64,000 bases of DNA from Cristatella mucedo (GCA_009760855.2 WPIO01000053.1:1074501-1138500), one strand, 5' to 3'. Numbered from the stretch's first letter, positions 42,690 to 53,292 are shown. Program-made: numbers and translations. Notes: a model not told the origin generated them from the sequence alone.

Positions 42690-42884
42690 GGTAGTTTTTG
42701 TGCTGCTTGGTGCCCTGCTCCAGGTCATTCGTGAGCTTCTGTTCGGAGCCAGCAAGTTACGGCCGGTGCCGCGAGCGCTGCCTGCAAGACAAAAGCTGTT
42801 TTACTTGCAGCCGCCCCCAGCTCTTCTGTGGCCAGTGGATCCATCGCTTTCGGCCGGCCGGCCGGTCGGGCGAAGGGTAGGCTA
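42690..42884 (+). other. Possible Cys-rich exon (weak)
   Basis: After an AG at about 42723-42724 (CCCTGCTCCAG) a frame reads SFCSEPASYGRCRERCLQDK, then SCFTCSRPQLFCGQWIHRF, and stays open to the TAG/TGA region near 42880. Eight Cys in about 50 residues could mark a small secreted disulphide-rich module, but no family is recognised and no partner exons are seen. It may be chance in a GC-rich stretch. Confidence 0.2.
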
Positions 42885-43084
42885 ACTGAGATTCTTCGGG
42901 GCATTTTTCATGGGTAGCCAGCATCCACGCAGCGGCCCAGTGTTGTACCTTTCTGGTGGGTGTCGGTCAGCCAGTGCTGCCAGAAACCGCCTTGTAACCG
43001 CCTCTGCCAGTACGAGTCGAGACAGCTGCTGATCTATGGAGTGGCCTGCGATGATGCGATACCAGCTCAGTGAATTAACTGCTG
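42885..43084. other. Unassigned spacer
   Basis: No recognised feature. Confidence 0.35.
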
Positions 43085-43235
43085 TGTACGTCACGTAATG
43101 TAACTTAAGGTATCTCCGACTGCAACTCCTCAAAGCAACAAAGAATATGTGATTGTTACACAGGGGAGTTGTATATAGGGTACTCACAACCTAAGCAGCA
43201 TTGGGTAAGCATTCGGTAGCCAACAGACTTCATCT
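43085..43235 (-). mobile_element. LINE-A 3' end fragment
   Basis: Plus-strand view of the minus-strand terminus: GTAATGTAACTTAAGGTATC, TCCGACTGCAACTCCTCAAA, then CAGGGGAGTTGTATATAGG and CATTCGGTAGCCAACAGACTT. Confidence 0.8.
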
Positions 43236-43236
<1 letters not shown>

Positions 43237-43301
<65 letters not shown>

Positions 43302-43420
43302 GTGTATGTGTATGTGTATGCATGCATGTGTGTATGTGATGTATACGTACATGAGGGAATGTTTGTGTATGTGCGTGAGTGTATGTATGTGCGCGAGTGT
43401 ATGTATGTGCGCCCGCACAA
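43237..43420. repeat. (TG)n microsatellite and decayed continuation
   Basis: Pure TG at about 43237-43299, then TGTATG and GCGAGTGTATGTATG variants to 43420. It starts exactly where the LINE-A fragment ends. Confidence 0.95.
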
Positions 43421-43573
43421 TAGCCGTGTAGATTATGGCTGCGTGGAAGCAGCAGCTAGCCAGGGCATTGCAGGGGCCACCTGTCACACAGCCGTCCATC
43501 GGGAGCGGTCAGCACTTCTATTTCTATTGGCCAGTGGGGGGATGGGGCAGCAGCATTGATGCAGCTGCCATCT

Positions 43574-43652
43574 TGTATGTATGTATTTATGTATGTATTA
43601 TGTATGTATTATGTATGTATTATGTATGCATTATGTATGCATAGTGTGTGTA
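43574..43652. repeat. 11-bp (GTATGTATTAT) minisatellite
   Basis: About seven units of GTATGTATTAT/GCATTATGTAT. Confidence 0.85.
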
Positions 43653-43794
43653 TGCATTTATCCCCCTATGGAAATTCGCAGTGCCACCAAGATTGTGGTT
43701 TTAAGTTAGAGAGTTGTCTGTAAGACACTTAAGGCCTCACTCGGCGGCTTTTGGGGCTCGTGCAGTAGCCAGCAGACTCATGTAAAGAATTGAA

Positions 43795-43962
43795 ATCATT
43801 AGCATTGCTGGTTTTGGTCCAACAGTTAAGGTGCTGGCCCCGATCAAGGTCGGGGGGGGGGGGGGGGGGGGGGGCTCGAGCCCCGAGGCATATGTGAAGC
43901 ACCTGAATAGAGATTAAGTTCTCTTGGGGCACTACATAAGTGAATTATATTTTATATTTTAT
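43795..43962 (+). mobile_element. SINE-2 copy with internal G23 tract
   Basis: CTGGTTTTGGTCCAACAGTT, AAGGTGCTGGCCCCGATCAA, then 23 consecutive G (43852-43874) replacing the CTGACTGAGGTCGTG segment. Next come CTCGAGCCCCGAGGCATATG, GAAGCACCTGAATAGAGATT, AAGTTCTCTTGGGGCACTAC and ATAAGTGAATTATATTTTAT. Confidence 0.9.
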
Positions 43963-43965
43963 AGC

Positions 43966-44300
43966 TGAGTCAGACTGAGGACGGACGAGGAAGTGGGCTG
44001 TGTGGAAGTAGCTGCACACGAATGCCGGAAACGATGGGTCACAGTTGGCAGCAGGAGAGATGATGTTGCATAAGAATTGTGCAAATGAGTTCCACAGTCA
44101 AGAGTTAAGTGGAGGAAGAGTTTCGGTGCCAGCTACCTTAAAGTAAACAATTGAAACGATGATTTATCATTCAGTCGTGAGGGCACAAGTTTGGTAATGA
44201 CTATATTTCTTGGATTTATTAAATACTCTAGCAGCCGTATTCATCATCAACTGTAGAGGCTTAATGGCTTCTTCTGCATTCACGTCAATACTAAATTGCA
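43966..44300 (-). mobile_element. LINE-A 3' part (C-terminal region)
   Basis: Plus-strand view: AGCTGAGTCAGACTGAGG, GTGGAAGTAGCTGCACACG, GATGTTGCATAAGAATTGTG, GAGTTCCACAGTC, matching 33030-33160 in the same orientation. Then TATTCATCATCAACTGTAGAGGC, equivalent to 33500-33525. Confidence 0.78.
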
Positions 44301-44830
44301 CTTGCTCAATCTAGGCCGAACCGGCTGGATACTAAATATTTGGCCCAGACTACCGATCACAGAATTTGGCCAGCCCTGTGATCGGTAGTCTGTAATTCAG
44401 GAGATCGAGGATCGAGCACAGCGACAAGCAACGATTCGGAAGAGACTCTCTGTGGATAACATTTTCAGACGTCGAGCAGTTATAAAAGAATACAACTAAA
44501 TTATGACTTAATAAATTATATCTACATTACTTGATAATTGTCACACTAAAGTACCGTCATTTAGAAGATTTAATTTGCTCACTTTTTCAGTTGTAGGGTT
44601 TAGGGTTACCGATGAGGAGTATTTCGGTTTTAAAATCCTTTTGCTTACAAGCTGCCACGCTGCCCCACTCAGTTGCCTCAGCCCTTCACTGGCATCGAGA
44701 ATCGAATCGATTTCAAGAGTCCTCAGTCCGTCGTCTCAGAGGTCACTTCACTGGCTTGCACCAGGCTCGAACCTGTCTGCTCTCCTCGCTTCCCCTTCCG
44801 GTCACGTTATCTCGAACCACCAGCAAGTCA
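44301..44830. other. Unassigned region
   Basis: A local inverted repeat near 44345-44390 (CAGACTACCGATCACAG against CTGTGATCGGTAGTCTG, 17 bp perfect, with a 16-nt loop). No recognised gene. Confidence 0.5.
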
Positions 44831-44835
44831 CCATT

Positions 44836-45015
44836 GGTGAGCCGTGATGGCGCTAGGTAAGGCGGTTGCTTTTCACAACCTCGGTCCCGATGTCGTGGGT
44901 TCGAATCCTGCGGTGGGCGATCCTTTATCGCCACTGCAAGCGGCGGCGATAGCCGTAAAGGCTCTTCTGTCGCTATAAAAAAAGAGGCTGTTAAATCAGC
45001 TAGTATTTAATTTCA
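44836..45015 (+). mobile_element. SINE-1 copy (reference quality)
   Basis: Best plus-strand copy: GGTGAGCCGTGATGGCGCTA, GGTAAGGCGGTTGCTTTTCA, CAACCTCGGTCCCGATGTCG, TGGGTTCGAATCCTGCGGTG (canonical Pol III B-box GGTTCGAATCC), GGCGATCCTTTATCGCCACT, GCAAGCGGCGGCGATAGCCG, TAAAGGCTCTTCTGTCGCTA, AAAAAGAGGCTGTTAAATCA, then a TATTTAATTT tail. The head has the length and layout of a tRNA (A-box-like at +12, B-box about 45 bp later). Confidence 0.93.
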
Positions 45016-45615
45016 ATTTTTTAATTTAATCCGTCCGTCTCAAGGTCCCTCGCACGAAATCGAAATGAAACCGTTGGGTGATAAAGCCTTCAGCACGAAT
45101 GCTTCAAAAGCCCTCCTAGAACTCCTCTCCGAGTGTGGTAACCACCTGACCTTGACCATGTCTTTTATACGTGTCAACTCGAGACGCATCGGCCCCGGTC
45201 AACTTTCCCTTTGCCCTAGCTAACTGCTGTCTGTTTCTGCACGCTTTTCCTGCATTCTCGTGCATGAATCAGTGCATTCTACTAGCCATATTTCTTTCTA
45301 ACCAAGAATGGCCAAGAATGTCTTCACTTTTGCACCAGTAGGCTGGCAAAAGCATGTGATGATTTGCTTGCATGCCCATCTGGTACCGTGCTTGCCACTT
45401 ACCCTTGGCCTTACTCATTCTCTTGTGACTGGCTGTCTGGGGCCTAGCTTCAGACTAAGTTATCTTATGCGATATACAAATGACCTATCATTATTATTAT
45501 TACTAGTGTGGAAATTGGCTGACGATAAGAGTGGAATGTCTGCAAGCAGGCATTCAGTTTACCAGCAGCAGTAGATGGCTTCTGAGTACGGTTTTCGCTC
45601 TGCTAGCCGTTATTA
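45016..45615. other. Unassigned region
   Basis: GCGATATACAAATGACC and an ATTATTATTATTA run at 45470-45505 may be an old LINE tail. No recognised gene. Confidence 0.4.
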
Positions 45616-45617
45616 GC

Positions 45618-45692
45618 TCGGGGAGCCGAAGGCTAGAGGTTAGAGCCGAAGGTTAGAGGTTAGAGCCGAAGGTTAGAGGTTAGAGCTGAAGC
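45618..45692. repeat. 20-bp minisatellite
   Basis: Three and a half copies of GCCGAAGGTTAGAGGTTAGA. Confidence 0.88.
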
Positions 45693-46149
45693 CGGGAGCT
45701 CGAATCACTCTCACGTGGAGCTCGGTGTAAAGGGAAACCGTCGAGAGGGGCCGAGAAATAAGCGCCAGCGGAACAGTCCCCAGGTGATGGCCAGGTGACC
45801 GCTGGATATGAGACTTGACTGTCAGGTGACGTGATCGACAGCACAGGATCGCACAGCTGACTGCTGGTAAGCTGTTGATCCTCTTGCCTCGACCCTCGAA
45901 TGGCCGGGCCCGAGTCGCGCATTTCGCCGGGCGGCCAGTACGAAAGTACGCTCCGTGCTTGAAGTAGCGACGTGCCCGGCTCCCACGCCCTTACAGCTAG
46001 TCTTTAACTGGCTAGCAGCCAATCGGGAGCTCACCAATCGCCTTCACCTTGCTGTTCAAGCACTGGCCCTACGGTAGCTGCTGTCATAGCCACCGTTCTG
46101 TTGTACTCGTGCAGACGTCACAGCATGAGTGTGCGGCGGCGGCAGCGTA
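45693..46149. other. Unassigned region
   Basis: GC-rich in part; no recognised gene or repeat. Confidence 0.4.
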
Positions 46150-46328
46150 GGCACGTTGCCCGTGGTTCTTAAGCCAGGGGGCGAGGTGCTTGCTCTTCAC
46201 TGCCTGATTCGTGGTTTCAAGTCATGCAGTGGTCGATTCTTTATTGACCACCTCGAGCGGTTTCGATAGCCGTGAAGGCTTTTCTGCCGCTATATAAACG
46301 AGGCTGTTAAATCAGCTTACCTTTTGCT
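46150..46328 (+). mobile_element. SINE-1 copy (divergent)
   Basis: GGGCGAGGTGCTTGCTCTTC, B-box decayed to GGTTTCAAGTC, CAGTGGTCGATTCTTTATTG, GATAGCCGTGAAGGCTTTTC, TGCCGCTATATAAACGAGGC, TGTTAAATCAGCTTA. Confidence 0.8.
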
Positions 46329-46469
46329 TTTATTATTTTCACGAGATTCCTGGAGCTCGGCAGTTTCTGGGTGAGGGCAGTGATGCAGTGGTGTAAAACT
46401 TGGCAGCTGGGCCATCAATGCTGTGACCTGCCGAGCCGGCCCATCACGTCCTAGCTCTCGGTCAGCCAG

Positions 46470-46545
46470 ATAATAATAATAACAATGACATATTTGAGCA
46501 GCACCCTCTGAGAACTTAGTCTCTTTTTGGGCACTTGCTGCCGTT
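46470..46545 (-). mobile_element. LINE-B 3' end (minimal)
   Basis: AATAATAATAACAATGACAT, CAGCACCCTCTGAGAACTTAG, TCTCTTTTTGGGCACTTGCTG. Confidence 0.72.
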
Positions 46546-46659
46546 CATTGACTTCAAGCGACTGATGCCAAACTTTGAAGTTCTTCGATACTCTGAAATT
46601 ACCCATCAGACACATCCGGCTCCTCGGACTCCTCTTGCCGTGCGATCGGCTCCTACCCC

Positions 46660-46690
46660 CTCCCCCCCCCCCCCCCCCCCCCCCCCCCCC
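46660..46690. repeat. Poly(C) tract
   Basis: At least 28 consecutive C after a short CCCCCT start. Confidence 0.97.
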
Positions 46691-46954
46691 GCTCGTCGGT
46701 TGTTGAGCTGTTCCTCTGGGCAAGCAAGGATTCTTTGCAGACCAGGCCTACATCCCCTGTACTTTAAAACCCCTGGGCTCTCTCCCGACAGACATTAAGC
46801 TCATCCCTTGACGTGACGTCGAAGGATGAGCTTAATACCCGCGGGCGGCGGCTTCACGTAGAGAGCGTGCTCCATCTGCTTGAGTGGCCCTTTCTCCTAC
46901 TCGTGTTGAAATTGAGCAGCTATTATCTCTAATCAGTGTATATGCTTCATTTGA

Positions 46955-47035
46955 AATGTATGGCAAAGTGCCTATCTAGAGATGTAGATGTCTTGGGGCA
47001 TGATACCAGTGTATTATTATTATTATTATTAAATT
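46955..47035 (+). mobile_element. LINE-B 3' end (minimal)
   Basis: GAAATGTATGGCAAAGTGCC, TATCTAGAGATGTAGATGTC, TTGGGGCATGATACCAGTGT followed by (ATT)n. Confidence 0.7.
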
Positions 47036-47287
47036 ACAGTCATTGTGAAAAATAATAGTATTGTTATCTAAATCCGTTGGTCGAGTGTCACAATAAACAA
47101 GCAACTTGGAGTCACGGACATTGCCATTGATCATGACATTTAGTGCAGCTTAGCCAAGCTGCCGACACGGACAGGGCACCAAAGGCCTGCTGCTGTGATG
47201 CGACTGAAAGTTTGAGTGTGCCGTAGCATGTGGCTATTCCGGCATCTGCCCAGCACGTCTCCCGTCAGTGATCGGGAAAATGGGGAT

Positions 47288-47362
47288 GGTAATAATAAAT
47301 GTGTATAGCACCCTCAGAGAGCTGTATGTCTTTCTAGGCACTTTATAAATATTGATGCTGCA
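47288..47362 (-). mobile_element. LINE-B 3' end (minimal)
   Basis: AATAATAAATGTGTATAGCA, CCCTCAGAGAGCTGTATGTC, TTTCTAGGCACTTTATAAAT. Confidence 0.7.
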
Positions 47363-47464
47363 TCTGCTGTGTCTATGGAGTGCCATGACCTATTTTTCAA
47401 GCAACCTTTTTCTGCGTGTTCTCTGACGCCTGCCATTCATTGGCATGCAGATGGGGATGGTAAT

Positions 47465-47570
47465 GATAAGGATAATAATACTAATACTAATACTAATAAT
47501 AATAAAGCTACGACCTGTGTTTAGCGCCATTAATCTCACTGTTCTTTCTAAGCATATGGTTTAACCTTCG
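47465..47570 (-). mobile_element. LINE-B 3' end (decayed)
   Basis: A long ACTAAT/AATAAT tail, then TTTAGCGCCATTAATCTCAC and CTTTCTAAGCATATGG. Confidence 0.5.
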
Positions 47571-47582
47571 TTGGGAAGGAAG

Positions 47583-47725
47583 CATATATAATTCATTAGT
47601 ATAGCATCCCAAGAGAACTTAATCTCTATTCAGGCGCTTCACATATGTCACTGGGCTCGAGCCCACGACCTCAGTAAGACCTTGGTCGGAGCGAGCACAT
47701 AAACTGCTGGACCAAACCAGCTTGG
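47583..47725 (-). mobile_element. SINE-2 copy
   Basis: Plus-strand view: AATTCATTAGTATAGCATCC, CAAGAGAACTTAATCTCTAT, TCAGGCGCTTCACATATGTC, ACTGGGCTCGAGCCCACGAC, CTTGGTCGGAGCGAGCACAT, GCTGGACCAAACCAGC. Confidence 0.9.
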
Positions 47726-48039
47726 CAAGCATGTCAATCGATTAGTTATAGGGTGTACAATGCTCAAGCACACATAGGGCAATTCACACCGACTTTGCAA
47801 ATTGTCTGAAAACTTCAGGTATGTTTAGCAGTCACTACGGTAGTTGCTCACTCGCCGAAACGCTTCGGCATGTGGTGAAAAGTCAATCGTTGGGCTTTAC
47901 TGAGGTTCCATTCAAATTCGTACGTGCAGTGTCTGCCGGGCCGACTGCATGCCCTCTAGCATTCAAGCCAGTAATTTGGTGACAGCTATTGGACAGCCTC
48001 TTAAATTCTGCCTGTCAAGTTTCTGCTCACTAAAAGGCA
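47726..48039. other. Unassigned, possibly LINE-A 5' region
   Basis: Directly precedes recognisable LINE-A endonuclease sequence, but has no copy elsewhere in the window to compare with. Confidence 0.35.
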
Positions 48040-50500
48040 AGGGTTATTTATCCGCGACGAGGCTGTTCAGAAGAAGCTAGATGCATTTCTGCTGACCGAA
48101 ACGTGGGTGAGGCCTTTTCACCGATGTCTGTATGTCTGAGACCATCACATCCGGATTCATATTCTTTCAGCTCGTTCGGTCTGACAATGGGGATGGCTGC
48201 ATTGCTATTATATTCGCGAATAGTTTGACTATAAGACCTGCGATTTTTTGCATATTCCATCCTTTGAATCAGTTGCTATCAGGTTCCCATCAAAGACCGT
48301 CCCTCTCGCAGTTTTGATCTAGCGACATCGTTTTGGCTGTCTAGCCTTGTTTATGGATGAGTTTTCGGAGTTCCTCTCTGACTAAATATTTGTGTTTGAG
48401 GAGCCGTTATTGATTTCAGGAGACTTCAGAATTCACGTTGACAACCTTGGCAGCAGCCAGGTCAGCTCATTTCTTGGCACTCTGCAGAAACTTTTGATCA
48501 AACACGTTAATCACATTACTCACATCGGTGGCCATATGCTGGATCTCGTCATCACTAAGGATGTCTGCCCACCTGACCTTGGTGTGTGCCTTGTGACCTC
48601 TGACTATGCCGGCTTATTGCTTAGGCTTGTTTACTGCTCCTGTTCAGTTGTACGTACAGGTTAACGACGAGTTTGTCTAGCGATACAACTTGAAAAGCAT
48701 TGACCCGGAAAAATCTTTGAAATCTGTCTGTGAGGCAGGTCTTCTTGATCTGCACACAGACTCTGCCGATAGCCTTGGTACCCTCACTGATGAAGTGAAC
48801 GTGAAACTTGAGAGTGCCCTTGGCCAGCCTGTTCTCATTCATTCTGTCTGTGTACAGATTCCTTTCAATTTCCCAAAAAAGCTTCCAAATGTGTGTTATT
48901 AAGTGCCGGCTTGAACTCTGCTTTAAGAAGCCTAGGTGTGATGGCGATTTATCAATCAAAGAATTCCTCCGAATCTACATCCAGAAGCGTAGAAAAGTCG
49001 GGACTTTTCTTTTCACTCGAAAACTGAACTCCTGCCTATCGGGCCCAAAACAGGTTTACATCCCGTGACCTTCCTTAAGAGATTCCCTGAGTTTTCTGCA
49101 TGAGATGTAGCTACTTTCATAAAGTCTAGTAAAAAGAGATCTTCTGAATATCCTATACCATCCTCTGTGGTCTTCATTGGCAGTCAACTTAGTCCAGCTA
49201 TCCGTACTAATTAAAGCGAGAACGTCTGTCCGTCACGCAGCAATATTGCGTCGAGTACTTCCGGAAGTGTAAAAGACGTCTATGGCTCAGCGAAGCAAGT
49301 CAACAGGCAGTGTGCTCTAGTGGTTCAGATTTCTAATGCCTCTCTAGATAAAGAGGTTTCTCTTATGTCTTTCAAATCGACCTTCGTTCGACCACTACTT
49401 AAAAAATATGGATTAGATTCAGAAGTCCTACCAAACTATCACCCAGCTTCCCTTCTTCGTTTGCAGTCGAAGATCGTTTGAAAGATTGTCGCTAAGCAGC
49501 TTGCATCCCTCGATGAAAAGAACAAATGGTCAGAAACATTTCAGTCGAAATTCGAGTGAATTTACTCCACTGAAGCTGCTCTCTTCTGTGTAACCAACGA
49601 AATGCAGCAACGATGACGCGAATTTCGAAGCCCCAGCCCTGCTTGCTGGATCTACCAGCTGCATTTGACACTACTGATCGCGATACCTACTTCAACGACT
49701 GAGAATAACGATCGGTCTGGCATATGAGGCACTGGCGGCATGCTTCAGGTCGTACTTGTCCGATCGTGTTCAACCCGCGTCGTGTGGGGGTCAGATCTCA
49801 TCTATAAGACCAGTCACCTGTGGAGTCCCTCAATGGATGACAGCAAAGGTCCTTCTTCGGCTCTTTGCTGTTATCCATTTATACTCAACCTCTGGGAAAA
49901 TTGATTCAGGCCCATAGAATATGATATCATTTTTATGTTGACGATACTCAGCTATGTCATTTAAACCTTCGAAATCGGCTGCAGCGACTGATAAACTGAA
50001 TGTTTGCTTTGGAGACATTCAATCCTAGATATCAACCGATATCCTTAAACTTAACGGCGATAAAACGGAACTGCTACTGGTACAACATCCTAAGCATGTG
50101 GCTGGACTAAGAGACTTGGCTCTTCTAATAGTTAGTGCTACTGTGCGACCCTCACCGTGTGCTTGGAATTAAGGTGTCTTCTTTGACGGCTCCCCAAATT
50201 TTGAAGCTTTCATTAAGAAGACTGCCTCTACTGCTAGCGATCACGTCCGATCACTATTTAGGATTACTGCCTAAACCGGTGACTTGCAAAATATTTAACT
50301 AGCTCCTTTGTTCTCTCTTGGCTAGATTATTGCAGTTTCATTTTTGGATGGGCTCCCAAAAAAAGACACTCGGCCGCTGCAGTTGGCGATCACTAAGGCT
50401 GCAAGGCTAGTTAGAAAATCCTAAAAGTCTGACCATGCGTCTCGATTGCTGAAGGAGCTTGAATAACAGCCGGTTCAACAACGGATACAGAGCAAAGTAG
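48040..50500 (+). mobile_element. LINE-A copy: endonuclease, linker, RT (most complete)
   Basis: A degraded but long copy. The N-terminal part reads as an AP-type endonuclease: FLLTETWVRPF (about 48085), then LLISGDFRIHVD (the SGDFN-H motif, Asn changed to Arg; about 48412-48447) and HITHIGGHMLDLVITKDV (about 48514-48567). A linker of about 700 bp follows, including FKKPRCDGDLSIKEFLR. The RT is cut by frameshifts, with GVPQ at about 49822, a decayed motif C in the TCATTTTTATGTTGACGATAC region (FYVDDTQL; the A of YADD changed to V) near 49928, and LNGDKTELLLVQHP (about 50055). The copy fades into the C-terminal domain near 50450. It cannot encode a functional protein. Confidence 0.88.
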
Positions 50501-50597
50501 GCAATCTCAGCTGGCAAGTTTCTTTTATCAACTTTAGGCCTTGACTTGTACAGGAAGGAAGATCTTAGAGTAGTGAGTTACATAAGTATAATTAATA

Positions 50598-50880
50598 ATA
50601 ATAATACACTTGATAAAGTGCCCTTAGAGAACTCAATCTCTTTCTATGCGCTTTACATTTGCTGCAAGGGAACACGATTGAATGGTGAGTGGTATCATGC
50701 TTGATAAACAACAAGAATAACATGGTTAGGGGTGACACGCAGAGGTCAGCATGCAAGTTTGGTTAGTGACAGCATGTACAGTGTCAGCACGCATAAGCAC
50801 ATGAAGGACGAATAACAGGGACCCACTAAATGCTGCCATAAATAGGTGCGTTTTAATGGGATTTAGTGAATGCATCAGTC
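50598..50880 (-). mobile_element. LINE-B 3' end
   Basis: (ATT)n tail at 50598-50610, terminal block (GATAAAGTGCCCTTAGAGAA), 3' UTR with AACATGGTTAGGGGTGACAC and the end of the coding region (plus-strand GGGACCCACTAAATGCTG). Confidence 0.9.
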
Positions 50881-50959
50881 TGCTTGGCTGTTCTTTGAGG
50901 GTACTATACAGGTGTGATAACATTATAATAATAATTATTATTATTATCATCATAAGTTT

Positions 50960-51655
50960 GCCTACTGTCAGAAATGAGGCATTTCCAAAATGCAGGTACT
51001 TTTAGATAGGGATACTACCTTCAAGTTGGACAATGCAATTGTGACATTCCAGCTACAAATCTCTAACTCTTTACTTGCAGGCCTTCTGGTATGTGCACTT
51101 TTTCATCTTCAGTTGGTCAACTCTCTGCAGTCGGGATTGTCTGTCGTAAGAACGGCAGTTGCCATATTACACCTTCTCACTGACCTGCAATGGCTCCCCA
51201 TCAAGCAGCAAGTCGACTTCAAAGTTTCAAGGCCGCTCACTTTTATGTCCCTTCATTCTCTTGGGCTAGCCTACCTATCAGAGCTACTTCCTAATCCGGC
51301 CAGGCATCGTGCCATTGCTCTTCTGGCTTATAAGCCGTATTGTTGGGCCTCGAATCGACTTCATTTCTTCGGAAACATTGGCTCGCATTCACTCAAAGCA
51401 GGGAGCTCACTATCAATTGACGTCGCGACATCGCCTTACTCGTCGACATTTAAAAAGATGCTGATGTGCACCTTTGCCTCACAGCATTTGCTGGGTCCGT
51501 GTGAATAATCCTTTAGCTGCTTATACGTGCTGACCCTGCATGCTATCTCCGACCGTATTGGCATGGTTTCTTCAAAGCATACGTAAAGTGACTAAAAAGA
51601 GTTCAAGTTCTCTGACGGCGCTATGCGTATGCAGTATTGTTTTTTGTTTTTAAAA
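50960..51655 (+). mobile_element. LINE-B 3' part (diverged)
   Basis: A frame at 50990-51508 gives TFKLDNAIVTFQLQISNSLL, AGLLVCALFHLQLV, LLTDLQWLPIKQQVDFKV and AYLSELLPNPARHRAI, a diverged C-terminal domain. The 3' end block (AAAGAGTTCAAGTTCTCTGA) and a degenerate TATTG tail follow. Confidence 0.85.
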
Positions 51656-51889
51656 GCTTTCAAGCAGTCAGGTAGCATGTGTGCATCTATAGCAGCCATT
51701 GTTAGGCTTATTCATCTTGTCGAAAGCCAGAGTGGCCTTGAAGGATCACACAAGCTCTAGATTGTTTTCCAAAGCTGCCTTTCTTAGTCTTTGTAGTGGC
51801 CTTTTGCTTTGTGGCTACTGAAAACGGTGCGGCCCTACATCAATCAAAGGATGACCAGCCGGTCGCTCTAGTCACACTCACGGGGCGTT
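51656..51889. other. Unassigned spacer
   Basis: No recognised feature. Confidence 0.35.
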
Positions 51890-52048
51890 TGTGGTAGGGC
51901 AAGGTGTTCGTACTTCCTGTTTGCATTTCCCGTTCTAGGTTCCGGGTTCGAGTCCTGCAGCAAGCGACCCTTTCGGGTGGGTCCTGCAGTCATAGCCTGT
52001 GGAGCTCTTCTGCCGCTGTATGTAAATGAGGAGGCTGCCGAATCGTGC
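51890..52048 (+). mobile_element. SINE-1-like copy (divergent)
   Basis: GTGGTAGGGCAAGGTGTTCG, CCGGGTTCGAGTCCTGCAGC (B-box GGTTCGAGTCC), AGCGACCCTTTCGGG, GTCATAGCCTGTGGAGCTCT, TCTGCCGCTGTATGTAAATG, AGGAGGCTGCCGAATCG. Confidence 0.75.
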
Positions 52049-52381
52049 GACCTTCATAGTATCGCAGCACCACTCAGCTCTGCGCTCCCGTGTTTGTCAT
52101 AAGCTCTCTGTCGTACTCTCGCTTCATGTTACGCTGCGTTTTACAGCGCAGACTTTCACACAGATTGTGGACAGATTTCCCACAGATTTGGGCTACTAGC
52201 TCATTGTACGTCACAAAATTTGGGTAGGGCAGGAGACAATTCTGTAGACTTATCAGAAGGAGAATCTGTCTCAACTTCGTTGGCCCCTCGTTGGTCCAGC
52301 AAACCAACCAAAGCCCCGGTGCTCGGCACATACAACCCACGGCCAAAATAAAAAGGGCTGACGTTCGCCGGCTCGGGTATA
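52049..52381. other. Unassigned spacer
   Basis: No recognised feature. Confidence 0.35.
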
Positions 52382-52568
52382 TTAAATAAATAAATCCTAG
52401 CTGCTTAAGCAGCCTCTTTTTGTATAGCGACAGAAGAGCCTTTACGGCTATCACCACCACTTGCAGTGGCGATAAAGAATCGCCCACCACAGGAATCGAA
52501 CCCACGACCTCGGGATCGAGGTCATGAAAGCAACAGCCTTATCTAGTGTGCCATCACGGCTCACCATT
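52382..52568 (-). mobile_element. SINE-1 copy
   Basis: Plus-strand view: TTAAATAAATAAATCCTAGC tail, AGCCTCTTTTTGTATAGCGA, CAGAAGAGCCTTTACGGCTA, CGCCCACCACAGGAATCGAA, CCCACGACCTCGGGATCGAG, CCTTATCTAGTGTGCCATCA, CGGCTCACC. Near full length. Confidence 0.92.
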
Positions 52569-53095
52569 GAGGCGGTTAGAGCAAGTCCTTGAATATGGGA
52601 TGCTTATGCGTTGTAGCAAATGTTTCAGCCTTTTCTACATAGAATACGACGTCCGTCTGTTTATCAAATCCACTAACAAACCTGTAACGGCGCCGATTTC
52701 TTGGCACTATACACCCTCTCACCAGTAACCGTGCATGTGGCTTAGTGCTGCTCCTTCTCCCGAAAAAAGCTTTTTTTAAATGCTTCTCTTTCTTTTATTT
52801 ATATTCTTCTTATACTAACTATACAATGATGACTACATCGGCGAACGAAACTTCCGCCGTCGTTGACTAGGCATCTTTCGGTCGATACCCTATTTCCTAC
52901 CAGCCTCCCGAATTAGAATAGGAGCTGTGGGCGGAACTAAGTCGAAACTAAGCCATCAAATCTGTCGGGGTGGGACTAAATCTATCGTAAAAAAATGTCC
53001 TAACTCGGAGGAAAGTTGGGGTCTGTCAGGAGGAAAGTATGCCGTGTACAAGCAGCTTTATTGAGAATTGCTGTGTGCAGCCTACTCGAATGCTC
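52569..53095. other. Unassigned region
   Basis: No recognised gene or repeat. Confidence 0.4.
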
Positions 53096-53201
53096 AGATA
53101 GAGAAAGGGAGACAGACAGAGAGTGTGCGAGAGAGCTGGAGAGAGGAAGAATGATAGAGATATAAAGAGAAAGAGAGAGGGGGAGAGAGAGACAGACAGA
53201 G

Positions 53202-53292
<91 letters not shown>

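Noticed and set aside
44836-44925. Genuine tRNA gene
   Set aside because: The head has A- and B-box-like motifs but no clean cloverleaf, and the same head occurs in a dozen copies with a shared body and TTTA tail, so it is a SINE.
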